Assembly (NCBI RefSeq): GCF_011043525.1
Contig: NZ_JAAKGO010000001.1
Coordinates: forward strand, 310,001-374,000
Source: Sphingobacterium sp. SGG-5
GTDB lineage: Bacteria; Bacteroidota; Bacteroidia; Sphingobacteriales; Sphingobacteriaceae
Length of the DNA stretch: 64,000 bases
Reading direction: 5' to 3'
Of the stretch, positions 56,853-64,000 are shown piece by piece. Every line of letters starts with the position of its first letter. The stretch's first letter is position 1. The notes beneath the pieces were generated by a model. The model had not been told where the DNA came from. It ran no database searches and saw only the letters and a program-made list of their open reading frames with translations. A program made the translations under genes and the position numbers.

Positions 56853-57698
56853 ATGGAAATCTTAACAACAAAAAAAGAACTCCGGGCATACCTCGACACG
56901 TACCATAGTCATCAGAAAATAGCATTGGTGCCGACCATGGGTGCCCTTCATCAAGGTCATCTATCGTTGATCCGAGAAGCTCAAAAGGTAGCTGATCTGG
57001 TCGTTTGCAGTATATTTGTCAACCCTACACAGTTTAATGATCCCAACGACCTGGAAAAGTACCCCCGACCTATAGAACAGGATATCTCATTACTCCAGTC
57101 GATAGCCTGCGACGTTCTTTTTATGCCTCATGTGGAAGAAATATATCCTGATCCAAACGAATCGTGGCACATTGACTTAGGTCAGCTGGACAAAATCTGG
57201 GAAGGTCTGCATCGTCCCGGCCATTTTCAAGGTGTGACACAAGTGGTTTACAAACTCTTTCAGGCGGTAAAACCGCACATCGCCTGCTTCGGCCAAAAAG
57301 ATTTCCAACAGATCATGGTGGTACAGCGGATGCTGGACCTAACCAGGCTTCCCGTTCAACTCCTTATCTGCCCTATTGTCCGCGATGAAGAGGGCTTAGC
57401 TTTGAGCTCCCGCAATGCACGTTTGTCCCCCGCTGGGAAAAAGAGCGCCTTGGTGATTTCAAAGGCTCTGCGAGCTGTAAAGAATGATTTTTCGGAAAGC
57501 ACACCTGAGGTACTGCAACAAAAGGGCACACAGATCATTCAAGAAGAGCCGGATGTAAAATTAGAATATTTTGCAATTTGTGAAACCCAAACTTTGGCAA
57601 AAGCTACCACTATAGCGCACGGAAAACAATACATTGCCATAGCTGCCGCTTGGGTAGAAGGAGTACGACTGATAGACAACATGCTGTTGTATGTATAG
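56853..57698 (+). CDS. panC: Pantothenate synthetase
   Basis: PanC joins pantoate and beta-alanine in the pathway to coenzyme A. The 281 residues are typical. The nucleotide-binding motif TMGALHQGH (about 29-37) is intact, as are VNPTQFNDPNDLEKYPR, CFGQKDFQQ and GLALSSRNARLS. It is followed 55 bp on by panD, which makes beta-alanine, so the two genes probably share a transcript. Confidence 0.97.
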   Translation: MEILTTKKELRAYLDTYHSHQKIALVPTMGALHQGHLSLIREAQKVADLVVCSIFVNPTQFNDPNDLEKYPRPIEQDISLLQSIACDVLFMPHVEEIYPDPNESWHIDLGQLDKIWEGLHRPGHFQGVTQVVYKLFQAVKPHIACFGQKDFQQIMVVQRMLDLTRLPVQLLICPIVRDEEGLALSSRNARLSPAGKKSALVISKALRAVKNDFSESTPEVLQQKGTQIIQEEPDVKLEYFAICETQTLAKATTIAHGKQYIAIAAAWVEGVRLIDNMLLYV

Positions 57699-57753
57699 TA
57701 TACTTTTACATTTTCATGTAAAGTATATCCTAAAAATGCCTTAATTTTGCACG

Positions 57754-58101
57754 ATGATGATCGAAGTAATGAAATCGAAAATTCACCGCGCTCGGGTTAC
57801 CGAAGCCGAACTGAATTATGTGGGGAGTATCACCATTGACGAGGATCTGATGGATGCAGCCGATATCATAGCCAACGAAAGGGTACAGATTGTTAACAAC
57901 AACAACGGTGCACGTCTGGAGACTTATGTCATTCCGGGTCAACGGGGCTCGGGAACGATTTGCCTGAATGGTGCTGCCGCACGCTTAGTACAGGTGGGTG
58001 ATATCGTTATCATTATTTCCTATGCACTTATGGACAGAACGGAAGCCAAAAGCTATCAGCCCAAACTGGTTTTTCCCGACAACAACAATAAATTAATCTA
58101 A
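57754..58101 (+). CDS. panD: Aspartate 1-decarboxylase proenzyme
   Basis: PanD decarboxylates aspartate to beta-alanine. The 115-residue proenzyme cleaves itself at Gly24-Ser25 (in NYVGSITID), the new Ser becoming the pyruvoyl group. The numbering agrees with E. coli PanD if the first of the two Met codons is used. [11 protein letters not shown] and [20 protein letters not shown] are intact. Confidence 0.97.
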   Translation: MMIEVMKSKIHRARVTEAELNYVGSITIDEDLMDAADIIANERVQIVNNNNGARLETYVIPGQRGSGTICLNGAAARLVQVGDIVIIISYALMDRTEAKSYQPKLVFPDNNNKLI

Positions 58102-58124
58102 TAGACTATAGCCTACTTTAATAG

Positions 58125-58499
58125 GTGACAACCGTGATACACACATTTACCACATACCGCAGATTGATTGCTTCCTTCCTCGCCGGATGGATGACACTCA
58201 TTATTATCAGTGGGATTGTATTTATCCATAAGGAAGTCACGTCGGCAGGGGAAATTGTTGTTCACACCCACCCGTACGATTTTACACAAAAAACACCCAA
58301 GCATCACCATAAGAGTGATGCGGAGATACAATATCTCAATGTCCTTTTTCACGGTTCATTTATAGAAACAAGCTTTGTCGTTTTTGAAACTCCGCTATTT
58401 CAAGAGTTTCCTTACATCTTCTATAAACCGTATTACTCCAGTTATCATTCCCACACCCCTCAGCATTATTATCTGCGGGGGCCTCCGGTTTTTGCGTAG
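58125..58499 (+). CDS. His-rich single-span membrane protein, unknown function
   Basis: This 124-residue protein starts at a GTG (58125) 23 bp after panD; a second GTG three codons on is possible. One membrane segment (about 14-34) is followed by a periplasmic region with 10 of the 11 His residues: HTHPYD at 47-52, HHH at 60-62, HSH at 108-110 and a Tyr/Pro-rich end. It sits 66 bp before a TonB-dependent receptor, with which it is probably cotranscribed. I recognise similar small proteins beside receptors in this phylum but know of no function. Metal binding is an inference from composition. Confidence 0.7.
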   Translation: MTTVIHTFTTYRRLIASFLAGWMTLIIISGIVFIHKEVTSAGEIVVHTHPYDFTQKTPKHHHKSDAEIQYLNVLFHGSFIETSFVVFETPLFQEFPYIFYKPYYSSYHSHTPQHYYLRGPPVFA

Positions 58500-58565
58500 T
58501 AACTATCCTTTTCTTCACGAGCCGTGGAGACATTCTCATTTATAACAGTTTAACGCAAAAACAAC

Positions 58566-60833
58566 ATGTTAAGATTATTCTATAGCATTGCTATATCCCT
58601 ATATATAATAAGCGGGGTCCATACTACGTACGCCCAGGAAATAACGGGTATTGTACAGAACCCCAAAGGAAATCCTATCGAATCGGCCACCATATCCATT
58701 GAAGGAACCACATTAAAAACCTCTTCAGATGCATGGGGCAAATTTACACTTGCTTATAACGCCGATAAAGCTAACTTATTCATCCGCGCAGTCGGTTATC
58801 AACCGTTACAAAAGAAACTGAGCAAGGAAGATTTCAGCAAACAGCATACATTTGCTCTGCAGGAGGATAACCGCAACCTGGAAGAGGTTGTTGTCTCCGG
58901 AACCATGAAAGAAATGTCCAAACTGGATAGCCCGGTTCCGGTCGAAGTATATACAGCTAAATTCTTTAAAGCCAATCCCACTCCTTCTATTTTTGATGCC
59001 TTACAAAATATCAATGGCGTACGTCCGCAATTGAACTGTAACATCTGCAATACCGGTGACATTCATATCAATGGCCTTGAAGGTCCTTATACCATGGTGC
59101 TGATCGACGGCATGCCTATCGTCAGCGGCCTGTCTACCGTATATGGCTTGAGCGGCATCCCACAAGCGCTCATCGAACGCGTGGAGATCGTAAAGGGCCC
59201 GGCATCCACTTTATATGGCAGTGAAGCTGTGGGTGGATTGATCAATATTATTACCAAAAAGCCTAACAACGCACCTGTCCTTTCTGCGGATGTCTACGGA
59301 ACCAGTTGGGGGGAAGTCAGCACCGATGTAGCTGCTAAATTCAACGTCGGCAAAAGGGCACAGTCTTTATTTGGGGCAAATTATTTCAATTATCAAAACC
59401 CTATAGACAACAACAGCGATAACTTCACCGACGTAACGCTGCAAAACCGGATATCGATTTTCAACAAATGGAATTTCGACCGAAAAGACAACCGTGTATT
59501 TTCTTTAGCAGGGCGATATGTTTACGAGGACCGATGGGGTGGCGAGATGGACTGGAGCAAAGCACATCGCGGCAGCGATGAAGTGTATGGCGAGAGTATA
59601 TACACCAGCCGATGGGAGTTTTTCGGAACCTACGAATTGCCGGTCAAAGAAAAAATCTTGTTCCAATTTAGCGCCAATGGGCACGACCAGAACAGTTACT
59701 ACGGTGATATGCCCTTTATGGCCGATCAATACATCGGGTTCGGGCAACTGAACTGGTTCAAGACACTGGGCAAGCATGACCTCTTGACAGGGCTGGCTTA
59801 TCGCTACACCTATTACAATGACGACACGGGGGCTACGGTGAATGCTTCCCATACGCACTTACCTGCCCTGTTTGTGCAGGATGAGATCACACTTCATCCA
59901 CAACACAAACTCCTTCTGGGTATGCGCTACGACTACAATTCTATTCACGGAAGCATCTTTACCCCGCGCTTAAATTACAAGTGGAATTCGATCGACAAAA
60001 ACAATGTCCTTCGTCTTAGCATAGGCAACGGCTACCGTGTAGCCAATGTGTTTACCGAAGATCATTCCGCGCTTACCGGGTCACGTAAAGTCGTATTTGA
60101 AGAGGATTTGAAACCCGAAACTTCGTGGAACGGAAACATCAACTTCGTAAAAAAAATCCCTGCTGGCAGCTCCTTTATCGGTTTGGACGCCACCGCATTT
60201 TATACGTATTTTATGAATAAAATTATCGCTGACTACGATACTAATCCCAATGAGATCGGTTTCGGCAACCTAAACGGTCACGCCATATCGCAAGGTGTCT
60301 CCTTAAATATTGATGTGGTATTTGCTAATGGCTTGAAAATCCTGGCTGGAGGAACATTTTTAGATGTCTATAGTGAGGAAGAAGGAGAAAAAGTAAATCA
60401 GCTATTTACAGAGAAGTTTTCAGGCACCTGGAATGCAGGTTATACTTTCAAAAACCTGGGACTGTCTGTCGATTATACAGGGAACGTATATGGCCCTATG
60501 CGTTTGCCGTTGCTGAGTGAGTGGGATCCACGAAACGAATACTCGCCATGGTGGAGTATACAGAATATCCAATTGACCAAGAGCATCGGCGATAAGATCG
60601 AGGTCTATGGAGGAATAAAAAACCTGCTGAATTGGACACCAAACAAAGGGAATCCGTTCATTATTGCGCGGTCACATGACCCCTTTGACCGGGAGGATGG
60701 TAGTTTTGATGACGTAACAGGTGAACCTATAGTTTCTCCTACAAACCCTTATGGGCTGACGTTTGATCCTTCTTATGTATACGGCCCGAATCAAGGTATA
60801 CATGCTTTCCTCGGTTTGCGATATACGTATTGA
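58566..60833 (+). CDS. TonB-dependent outer-membrane receptor (non-SusC) with CxxC plug motif
   Basis: This 755-residue receptor has a signal peptide (about 1-23), a carboxypeptidase-regulatory-like beta domain (about 24-100), a TonB-box-like EEVVVSG (106-112), a plug (about 118-240) and a barrel ending FLGLRYTY. The plug has an unusual pair, Cys158 and Cys161 in NCNICNTGDI, just before GPYTMVLIDGMPIVSGLSTVYGL. Size and plug resemble receptors for iron, cobalamin or copper chelates rather than polysaccharides. No riboswitch was found upstream. Its neighbours are the His-rich protein and a thioredoxin-like protein, suggesting metal uptake. Confidence 0.92.
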   Translation: MLRLFYSIAISLYIISGVHTTYAQEITGIVQNPKGNPIESATISIEGTTLKTSSDAWGKFTLAYNADKANLFIRAVGYQPLQKKLSKEDFSKQHTFALQEDNRNLEEVVVSGTMKEMSKLDSPVPVEVYTAKFFKANPTPSIFDALQNINGVRPQLNCNICNTGDIHINGLEGPYTMVLIDGMPIVSGLSTVYGLSGIPQALIERVEIVKGPASTLYGSEAVGGLINIITKKPNNAPVLSADVYGTSWGEVSTDVAAKFNVGKRAQSLFGANYFNYQNPIDNNSDNFTDVTLQNRISIFNKWNFDRKDNRVFSLAGRYVYEDRWGGEMDWSKAHRGSDEVYGESIYTSRWEFFGTYELPVKEKILFQFSANGHDQNSYYGDMPFMADQYIGFGQLNWFKTLGKHDLLTGLAYRYTYYNDDTGATVNASHTHLPALFVQDEITLHPQHKLLLGMRYDYNSIHGSIFTPRLNYKWNSIDKNNVLRLSIGNGYRVANVFTEDHSALTGSRKVVFEEDLKPETSWNGNINFVKKIPAGSSFIGLDATAFYTYFMNKIIADYDTNPNEIGFGNLNGHAISQGVSLNIDVVFANGLKILAGGTFLDVYSEEEGEKVNQLFTEKFSGTWNAGYTFKNLGLSVDYTGNVYGPMRLPLLSEWDPRNEYSPWWSIQNIQLTKSIGDKIEVYGGIKNLLNWTPNKGNPFIIARSHDPFDREDGSFDDVTGEPIVSPTNPYGLTFDPSYVYGPNQGIHAFLGLRYTY

Positions 60834-60838
60834 GTATT

Positions 60839-60873
60839 GCAATAGGCGCCTGCCTGCGGTGGGCAGGTATTGC
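60839..60873 (+). terminator. GC-rich hairpin after the TonB receptor
   Basis: Two nested stems (GCAATA/TATTGC outside, CCTGCC/GGCAGG inside, with a 4-nt bulge) form a long hairpin 6 bp after the receptor stop. No T-run follows, so it could be a transcript-end stabiliser or a palindromic repeat rather than a proper intrinsic terminator. Confidence 0.5.
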
Positions 60874-60957
60874 GATTGGTCGATGTTCATAGTGCTTAGC
60901 GGCAGAAAGGACGATAACACCAATGTATAACTGTATTATAAATAGTAGTTTGACATA

Positions 60958-60992
60958 GGTTTTATAGGGGGTTAGTAGGGGTTTTATAGGGG
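60958..60992. repeat. Two 13-bp direct repeats, 22 bp apart
   Basis: GGTTTTATAGGGG occurs at 60958-60970 and again at 60980-60992, a spacing of about two helical turns. The second copy overlaps the inverted repeat at 60989-61011 (GGGGTATAAC with GTTATGCCCC, 3-nt loop). This suggests a binding site for a dimeric regulator upstream of the thioredoxin-like gene. Confidence 0.7.
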
Positions 60993-61126
60993 TATAACAG
61001 GGTTATGCCCCTTATGAACTCCCTGTAAATACCTAACTAACTCTTCTTAAAGAGAAAAGTTATCAATAGTAATGTTAGTTGTAATCGCGTATGGCAGAAA
61101 TTATAATTGTCAATTAAAGAGTACAT

Positions 61127-61609
61127 ATGAAAAAGTTCCTAAAATATTTCAGTACAGTCTTCATTATGGGATTATTTCTTACGCCTGTATCTCATGCGCA
61201 AACACAAACTATCGCCATAGCACAATTGGATAGCTGTATGGCTGCGGAACCTAAGCCGGTGCTCCTACTCCTTTCTACCGATTGGTGTAAATACTGCCAA
61301 ATGCAGAAAAACCAGATCCGCAAAAATAAAGATTTCCAACATGCGGGTGACCAGTTTTATTACGTACCGTTCGATGCGGAAAGCAAAGAAAAGGTTTCGC
61401 TACGTGGTCAGGAATATTCTTTTAAGCCAACGGGGGTATCCACGGGTGTGCACGAACTTGCGCTCGTCCTGAATGGCTCGAAACAGCTGAGCTTTCCGAC
61501 ATGGGTCGTATTGGATAAAGATTATCAGCTACTTTTCCGGCATCAAGGTGTATTAAGCAATAAACAGTTATCAGAAGTCATCAAGATCATTAAAAAGGCA
61601 GACGATTAG
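61127..61609 (+). CDS. Exported thioredoxin-like protein
   Basis: This 160-residue protein has a signal peptide (about 1-24, ending SHA-Q) and a thioredoxin fold with active site WCKYC at 53-57 inside LLLSTDWCKYC. SFPTWVVLDKDY (about 124-135) carries the cis-proline typical of the fold. It should reduce or form disulfides in the periplasm. Its place 293 bp after the receptor with the CxxC plug is suggestive, but the genes have separate leader regions. Confidence 0.88.
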   Translation: MKKFLKYFSTVFIMGLFLTPVSHAQTQTIAIAQLDSCMAAEPKPVLLLLSTDWCKYCQMQKNQIRKNKDFQHAGDQFYYVPFDAESKEKVSLRGQEYSFKPTGVSTGVHELALVLNGSKQLSFPTWVVLDKDYQLLFRHQGVLSNKQLSEVIKIIKKADD

Positions 61610-61630
61610 AACAGATAATATATTTTTTGA

Positions 61631-61638
61631 TAACTTTG
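61631..61638 (+). promoter_or_regulatory. Promoter -7 element of the first FKBP-like gene
   Basis: TAacTTTG is a perfect -7 match 65 bp before the ATG. No TTG lies at -33. Confidence 0.4.
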
Positions 61639-61703
61639 GACAATAATATGTAGCGTTGCTTATTTTTTAACGTATACTATACTTTATCACTTTATTATAT
61701 TTT

Positions 61704-62360
61704 ATGAAAAATCTATTTACAACTGGAACAATTTGCTTAGTAGCGGCTCTTACATTCGCCTCATGTGCAAAAGATGACAATAATGATGATTTATACGAAC
61801 AGTACAGACAACAAGAATTACGCATAGATTCTATCTTGAACGCTCAGAAAGCTGAAATTGAAGCATATGTCACTACGAACCTGAGTGAAGCTGAACCAGA
61901 TTCTATTTATTATCCTTTCAGCTATATAGACAAAAGGACTAAACGGGGTATCTGGTATCTCTACGAACCGGGAGACAATGAGGAGGAGGATTACAAGTAT
62001 ACCATCAACTCCACTGCAACAAATTATGTTTTTCCAACAGTAAAATTGACATATACTGCAAAATTATTAGACGGCACGCCGGTCGAATCGGAGGAGGCTG
62101 GAACGTTTAATTTTAGCGTAGGGTTTAGTGCCTTCAACGATGCTTGGTTTCTTTCGTTTTTCCCCTATTCGATCCGTTACAACGCACAAGATTATGTTGT
62201 AGGTGGTCTTACGGAAAATGGTCTCCAAGCAGGCGATAAGATTACAGTAGTTACCCCTTCTGTACTGGCCTACGGCTCGGTCAAAAAGACCGGCGGTGAG
62301 GCTGATATCCCAGCAGACTCTCCGTTAGTGTACGAGTTTGAGGTATTGGAAATTGAATAA
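61704..62360 (+). CDS. FKBP-type peptidyl-prolyl isomerase lipoprotein (paralogue 1)
   Basis: This 218-residue lipoprotein has its lipobox ending at Cys21 (FASC-AKDD). A helical segment (about 28-65) is followed by an FKBP-like domain (about 105-218): TYTAKLLDGTPVES, NGLQAGDKITVVTPSVLAYGS, and DSPLVYEFEVLEIE. The active-site residues of classical FKBPs are only partly kept (VES instead of FDS), and a long loop is inserted. It is paralogous to the next gene. In gliding Bacteroidota a similar FKBP lipoprotein, GldI, lies near gliding genes. Confidence 0.85.
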   Translation: MKNLFTTGTICLVAALTFASCAKDDNNDDLYEQYRQQELRIDSILNAQKAEIEAYVTTNLSEAEPDSIYYPFSYIDKRTKRGIWYLYEPGDNEEEDYKYTINSTATNYVFPTVKLTYTAKLLDGTPVESEEAGTFNFSVGFSAFNDAWFLSFFPYSIRYNAQDYVVGGLTENGLQAGDKITVVTPSVLAYGSVKKTGGEADIPADSPLVYEFEVLEIE

Positions 62361-62395
62361 ATGCACGTTATCTAATATAACAGCATATGATTTAT

Positions 62396-62423
62396 AGAGA
62401 TGTCCTCGGGCATCTCTTTTTTT
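62396..62423 (+). terminator. Terminator after the first FKBP-like gene
   Basis: A 7-bp AGAGATG/CATCTCT stem, extended by a U-G and C-G pairs, is followed directly by seven T residues. It lies 36 bp after the stop codon. Confidence 0.85.
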
Positions 62424-62536
62424 GTCCTATACATTGCTCATTGGACATAAACTGAAAAGCTTCGGACATTTTTCAAAAGAAATGTAGCATTTGCATAGTT
62501 TTTGCGTTTAGTCCGGTATAGAAAAGAGAGGACATT

Positions 62537-63160
62537 ATGAAAAATTTAATACAAACATTATTGATGGGTAGTATAGGCGCGTTGATGTTGGCGTCCTGTA
62601 TGGATAATGATTTTGATAACTTCGATCCCAATGAGCAATTCAGGCTTGACTCTATTGCGATCCGCGAGTATGTCACAGCAAACGGCATACCGGCGACGCG
62701 TGATGAAACAACCGGTATCTGGTACGAGATTATGGAAGCGGGCGAACCAGAAAGCTACACCTATAAACTTAAAGACACCTTAGGCTACAAACAGATTTGG
62801 TTCCACACCCGCGTGAAATATCAGGGCAAACTGCTTAGCGGAACTGTATTTGATAAATTTGAGGCCGACACCGGTGTGAATATGCAGATTACTTCAGCTT
62901 TAACGAACTTCTATCCTTTTAACAGTAATATAATCCCGGCTTGGGTCTACACATTCGCACCCAATTCGATCGGTGACTATGAATTGAACGGGCTATTTGC
63001 CGAAGGACTGCAAAAGGGAGCGAAAATCCGCATCATAACCCCTTCGTACTGGGGCTATCAGAACACCGCAAATGGACCTATTCCAGCAAACTCACCGTTA
63101 GAGTTCATCATCGACGTGTTGGATATTCAGGATAACAAAACGGTTGTAGAAGAAGAATAG
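62537..63160 (+). CDS. FKBP-type peptidyl-prolyl isomerase lipoprotein (paralogue 2)
   Basis: This 207-residue lipoprotein has its lipobox at Cys21 (MLASC-MDND). After a short helical stretch, the FKBP-like domain (about 88-200) has VKYQGKLLSGTVFDKF, NGLFAEGLQKGAKIRIITPSYWGYQ and ANSPLEFIIDVLDIQ. The FD pair of the FKBP active site is kept (VFDKF), unlike in the first copy. The layout matches the first protein, so the two arose by duplication. It is convergent with gldB, one base apart. Confidence 0.86.
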   Translation: MKNLIQTLLMGSIGALMLASCMDNDFDNFDPNEQFRLDSIAIREYVTANGIPATRDETTGIWYEIMEAGEPESYTYKLKDTLGYKQIWFHTRVKYQGKLLSGTVFDKFEADTGVNMQITSALTNFYPFNSNIIPAWVYTFAPNSIGDYELNGLFAEGLQKGAKIRIITPSYWGYQNTANGPIPANSPLEFIIDVLDIQDNKTVVEEE

Positions 63161-63161
63161 A

Positions 63162-64000
63162 TCATTTCCCTTTAAACTTCGATCCTTCGAGTATCTCTTG
63201 TGCATCTTCGTGTGCAAACAACGCTTGAAGACTCATCTCGGGATGTTTCTCCATGTATTTCCGGACGATCATCCACCCGATATAAGAACCCAGTTTGGGG
63301 GCGGATTCATTATTCTCTCCCAATTCCGGCGTAAAAGGGGCTTCCGTAAAATATTTCTGAATACGTAGGTAATCGGTATTGTAGAGTAAATTCTCCTGTA
63401 TAAACCAAGCCCAAACATCAGCTTGATAGCGCTTTGCCCATTTCAATTGTGCTTCGGTATAGCCTATCTTGTTTTCATCGGGGACATCCTCCAACACACA
63501 ATCCATCGCATACAGGATTTTACCATTGTAAATCATGTGCGCCAGGGTGTTGACATCGCCATGTTGCTGCGGATAAATATCTTCCCGCAAAATGGCCTCC
63601 AACACGCGTGGTACGATATTATCCGGGGTAAAACGGCGGGAGATATAACGTGGTATCGATTTGATTAATGCGGGATAAAACTCCGAATCAGCACCCAAAA
63701 ACATATCTAAACCTATACCGACATAATCGTTGCCCACAGAGGTCTGAACCGCAAAACCGCCCACGAAAGTGATAAATCGGGGAACAACATATTCGGGAAA
63801 GTGATATTTGACATATTGCATAGCCCGCTCCAACGCTGCCTCGTATTTATCCATATCCGGATAGACTTTTGCAACCGCAGCGGATAGATCCTGAAAGTCT
63901 TTTTTTTGAAGGACCTGGGTAAGCACGTGCTGCACGTAAAGGCTGTCCTTCGGCGAACCGATTTCCAGAATTTTGGTCATGTAGTCCGGATAAAAGTAGG
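63162..64000 (-). CDS. gldB: Gliding-motility lipoprotein GldB homologue (5' end outside window)
   Basis: The frame is open to the right edge and includes codons upstream of the first Met (FYPDYMTKILEIG), so the visible 279 residues are the C-terminal part and the lipoprotein signal lies outside. GldB pattern: KYHFPEYVVPRFITFVGGF, GNDYVGIGLDMFLGADSEFYP, RYISRRFTPDNIVPRVLEAI, and YIGWMIVRKYMEKHPEMSL. GldB is required for gliding in Flavobacterium, but homologues occur in non-gliding Sphingobacteriaceae where the role is unknown. Confidence 0.92.
   Translation of the reverse strand, partial: YFYPDYMTKILEIGSPKDSLYVQHVLTQVLQKKDFQDLSAAVAKVYPDMDKYEAALERAMQYVKYHFPEYVVPRFITFVGGFAVQTSVGNDYVGIGLDMFLGADSEFYPALIKSIPRYISRRFTPDNIVPRVLEAILREDIYPQQHGDVNTLAHMIYNGKILYAMDCVLEDVPDENKIGYTEAQLKWAKRYQADVWAWFIQENLLYNTDYLRIQKYFTEAPFTPELGENNESAPKLGSYIGWMIVRKYMEKHPEMSLQALFAHEDAQEILEGSKFKGK

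Noticed and set aside
58500..58565. Cobalamin or other riboswitch upstream of the TonB receptor
   Set aside because: The gap is only 66 bp and shows no conserved riboswitch core.

Overview
The window is a chromosomal segment of a Bacteroidota bacterium, most likely family Sphingobacteriaceae (Sphingobacterium/Pedobacter/Olivibacter relatives). Supporting signs are a SusC/SusD pair controlled by an ECF sigma factor and a FecR-type anti-sigma factor, an alternative complex III (Act) plus aa3-type oxidase operon, a GldB homologue, many short-spaced lipoprotein genes, and promoters of the Bacteroidota type (TAnnTTTG at -7, sometimes TTG 19-22 bases upstream). I saw no rRNA or tRNA gene, insertion sequence, prophage or CRISPR array.

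Layout. 1-4.1 kb: the N-terminal half of mutS (running off the left edge, TTG start), an exported isoaspartyl peptidase, mtgA, and an Xre/ParS-RES toxin-antitoxin pair. 4.1-14.0 kb, minus strand: a nutrient-uptake locus reading sigma factor, FecR anti-sigma, SusC with an N-terminal STN signalling domain, SusD, an HExxH zinc lipoprotein and a DUF4302 lipoprotein. It ends in a strong terminator. A small plus-strand transcription unit (promoter plus terminator, about 72 nt) sits antisense to the susC leader; this is the best candidate here for an undescribed regulator. 14.3-19.5 kb: a SurA-like periplasmic PPIase, then der-cysS-NTF2-like protein. 19.6-25.6 kb: ROK regulator, Tat-exported Gfo/Idh/MocA oxidoreductase and a HEAT-repeat protein with two DUF1080 (3-keto-glycoside hydrolase) domains, probably one sugar catabolic operon. 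25.7-36.4 kb: housekeeping genes (rplY/ctc, pth, gltA, S4-domain protein, dapD-tsaC-folP, metG, ldcA, pckA). 36.5-53.8 kb, minus strand: a 17-kb respiratory block, actABCDEF, coxB, coxA, ctaA, ctaB, two subunit III genes, subunit IV, a SCO-like protein and DUF420, then a conserved small protein. 54-64 kb: msrB, a LacI regulator, DUF493, a truncated glycogen-synthase-like protein, panC-panD, a His-rich membrane protein with a TonB-dependent receptor and a thioredoxin-like protein, two FKBP-like lipoproteins, and gldB running off the right edge.

How the parts work together. The Act complex oxidises quinol and passes electrons through its c-type hemes to the oxidase encoded directly downstream; ctaA/ctaB supply heme a, and the SCO-like protein would normally supply copper but lacks the copper ligands. 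The SusC/D locus is wired for trans-envelope signalling: substrate bound at SusC would signal through STN to FecR and release the sigma factor. The HExxH lipoprotein in place of glycosidases hints at a peptide-containing substrate. The His-rich protein/receptor/thioredoxin group looks like metal or metal-complex uptake, though the substrate is not known.
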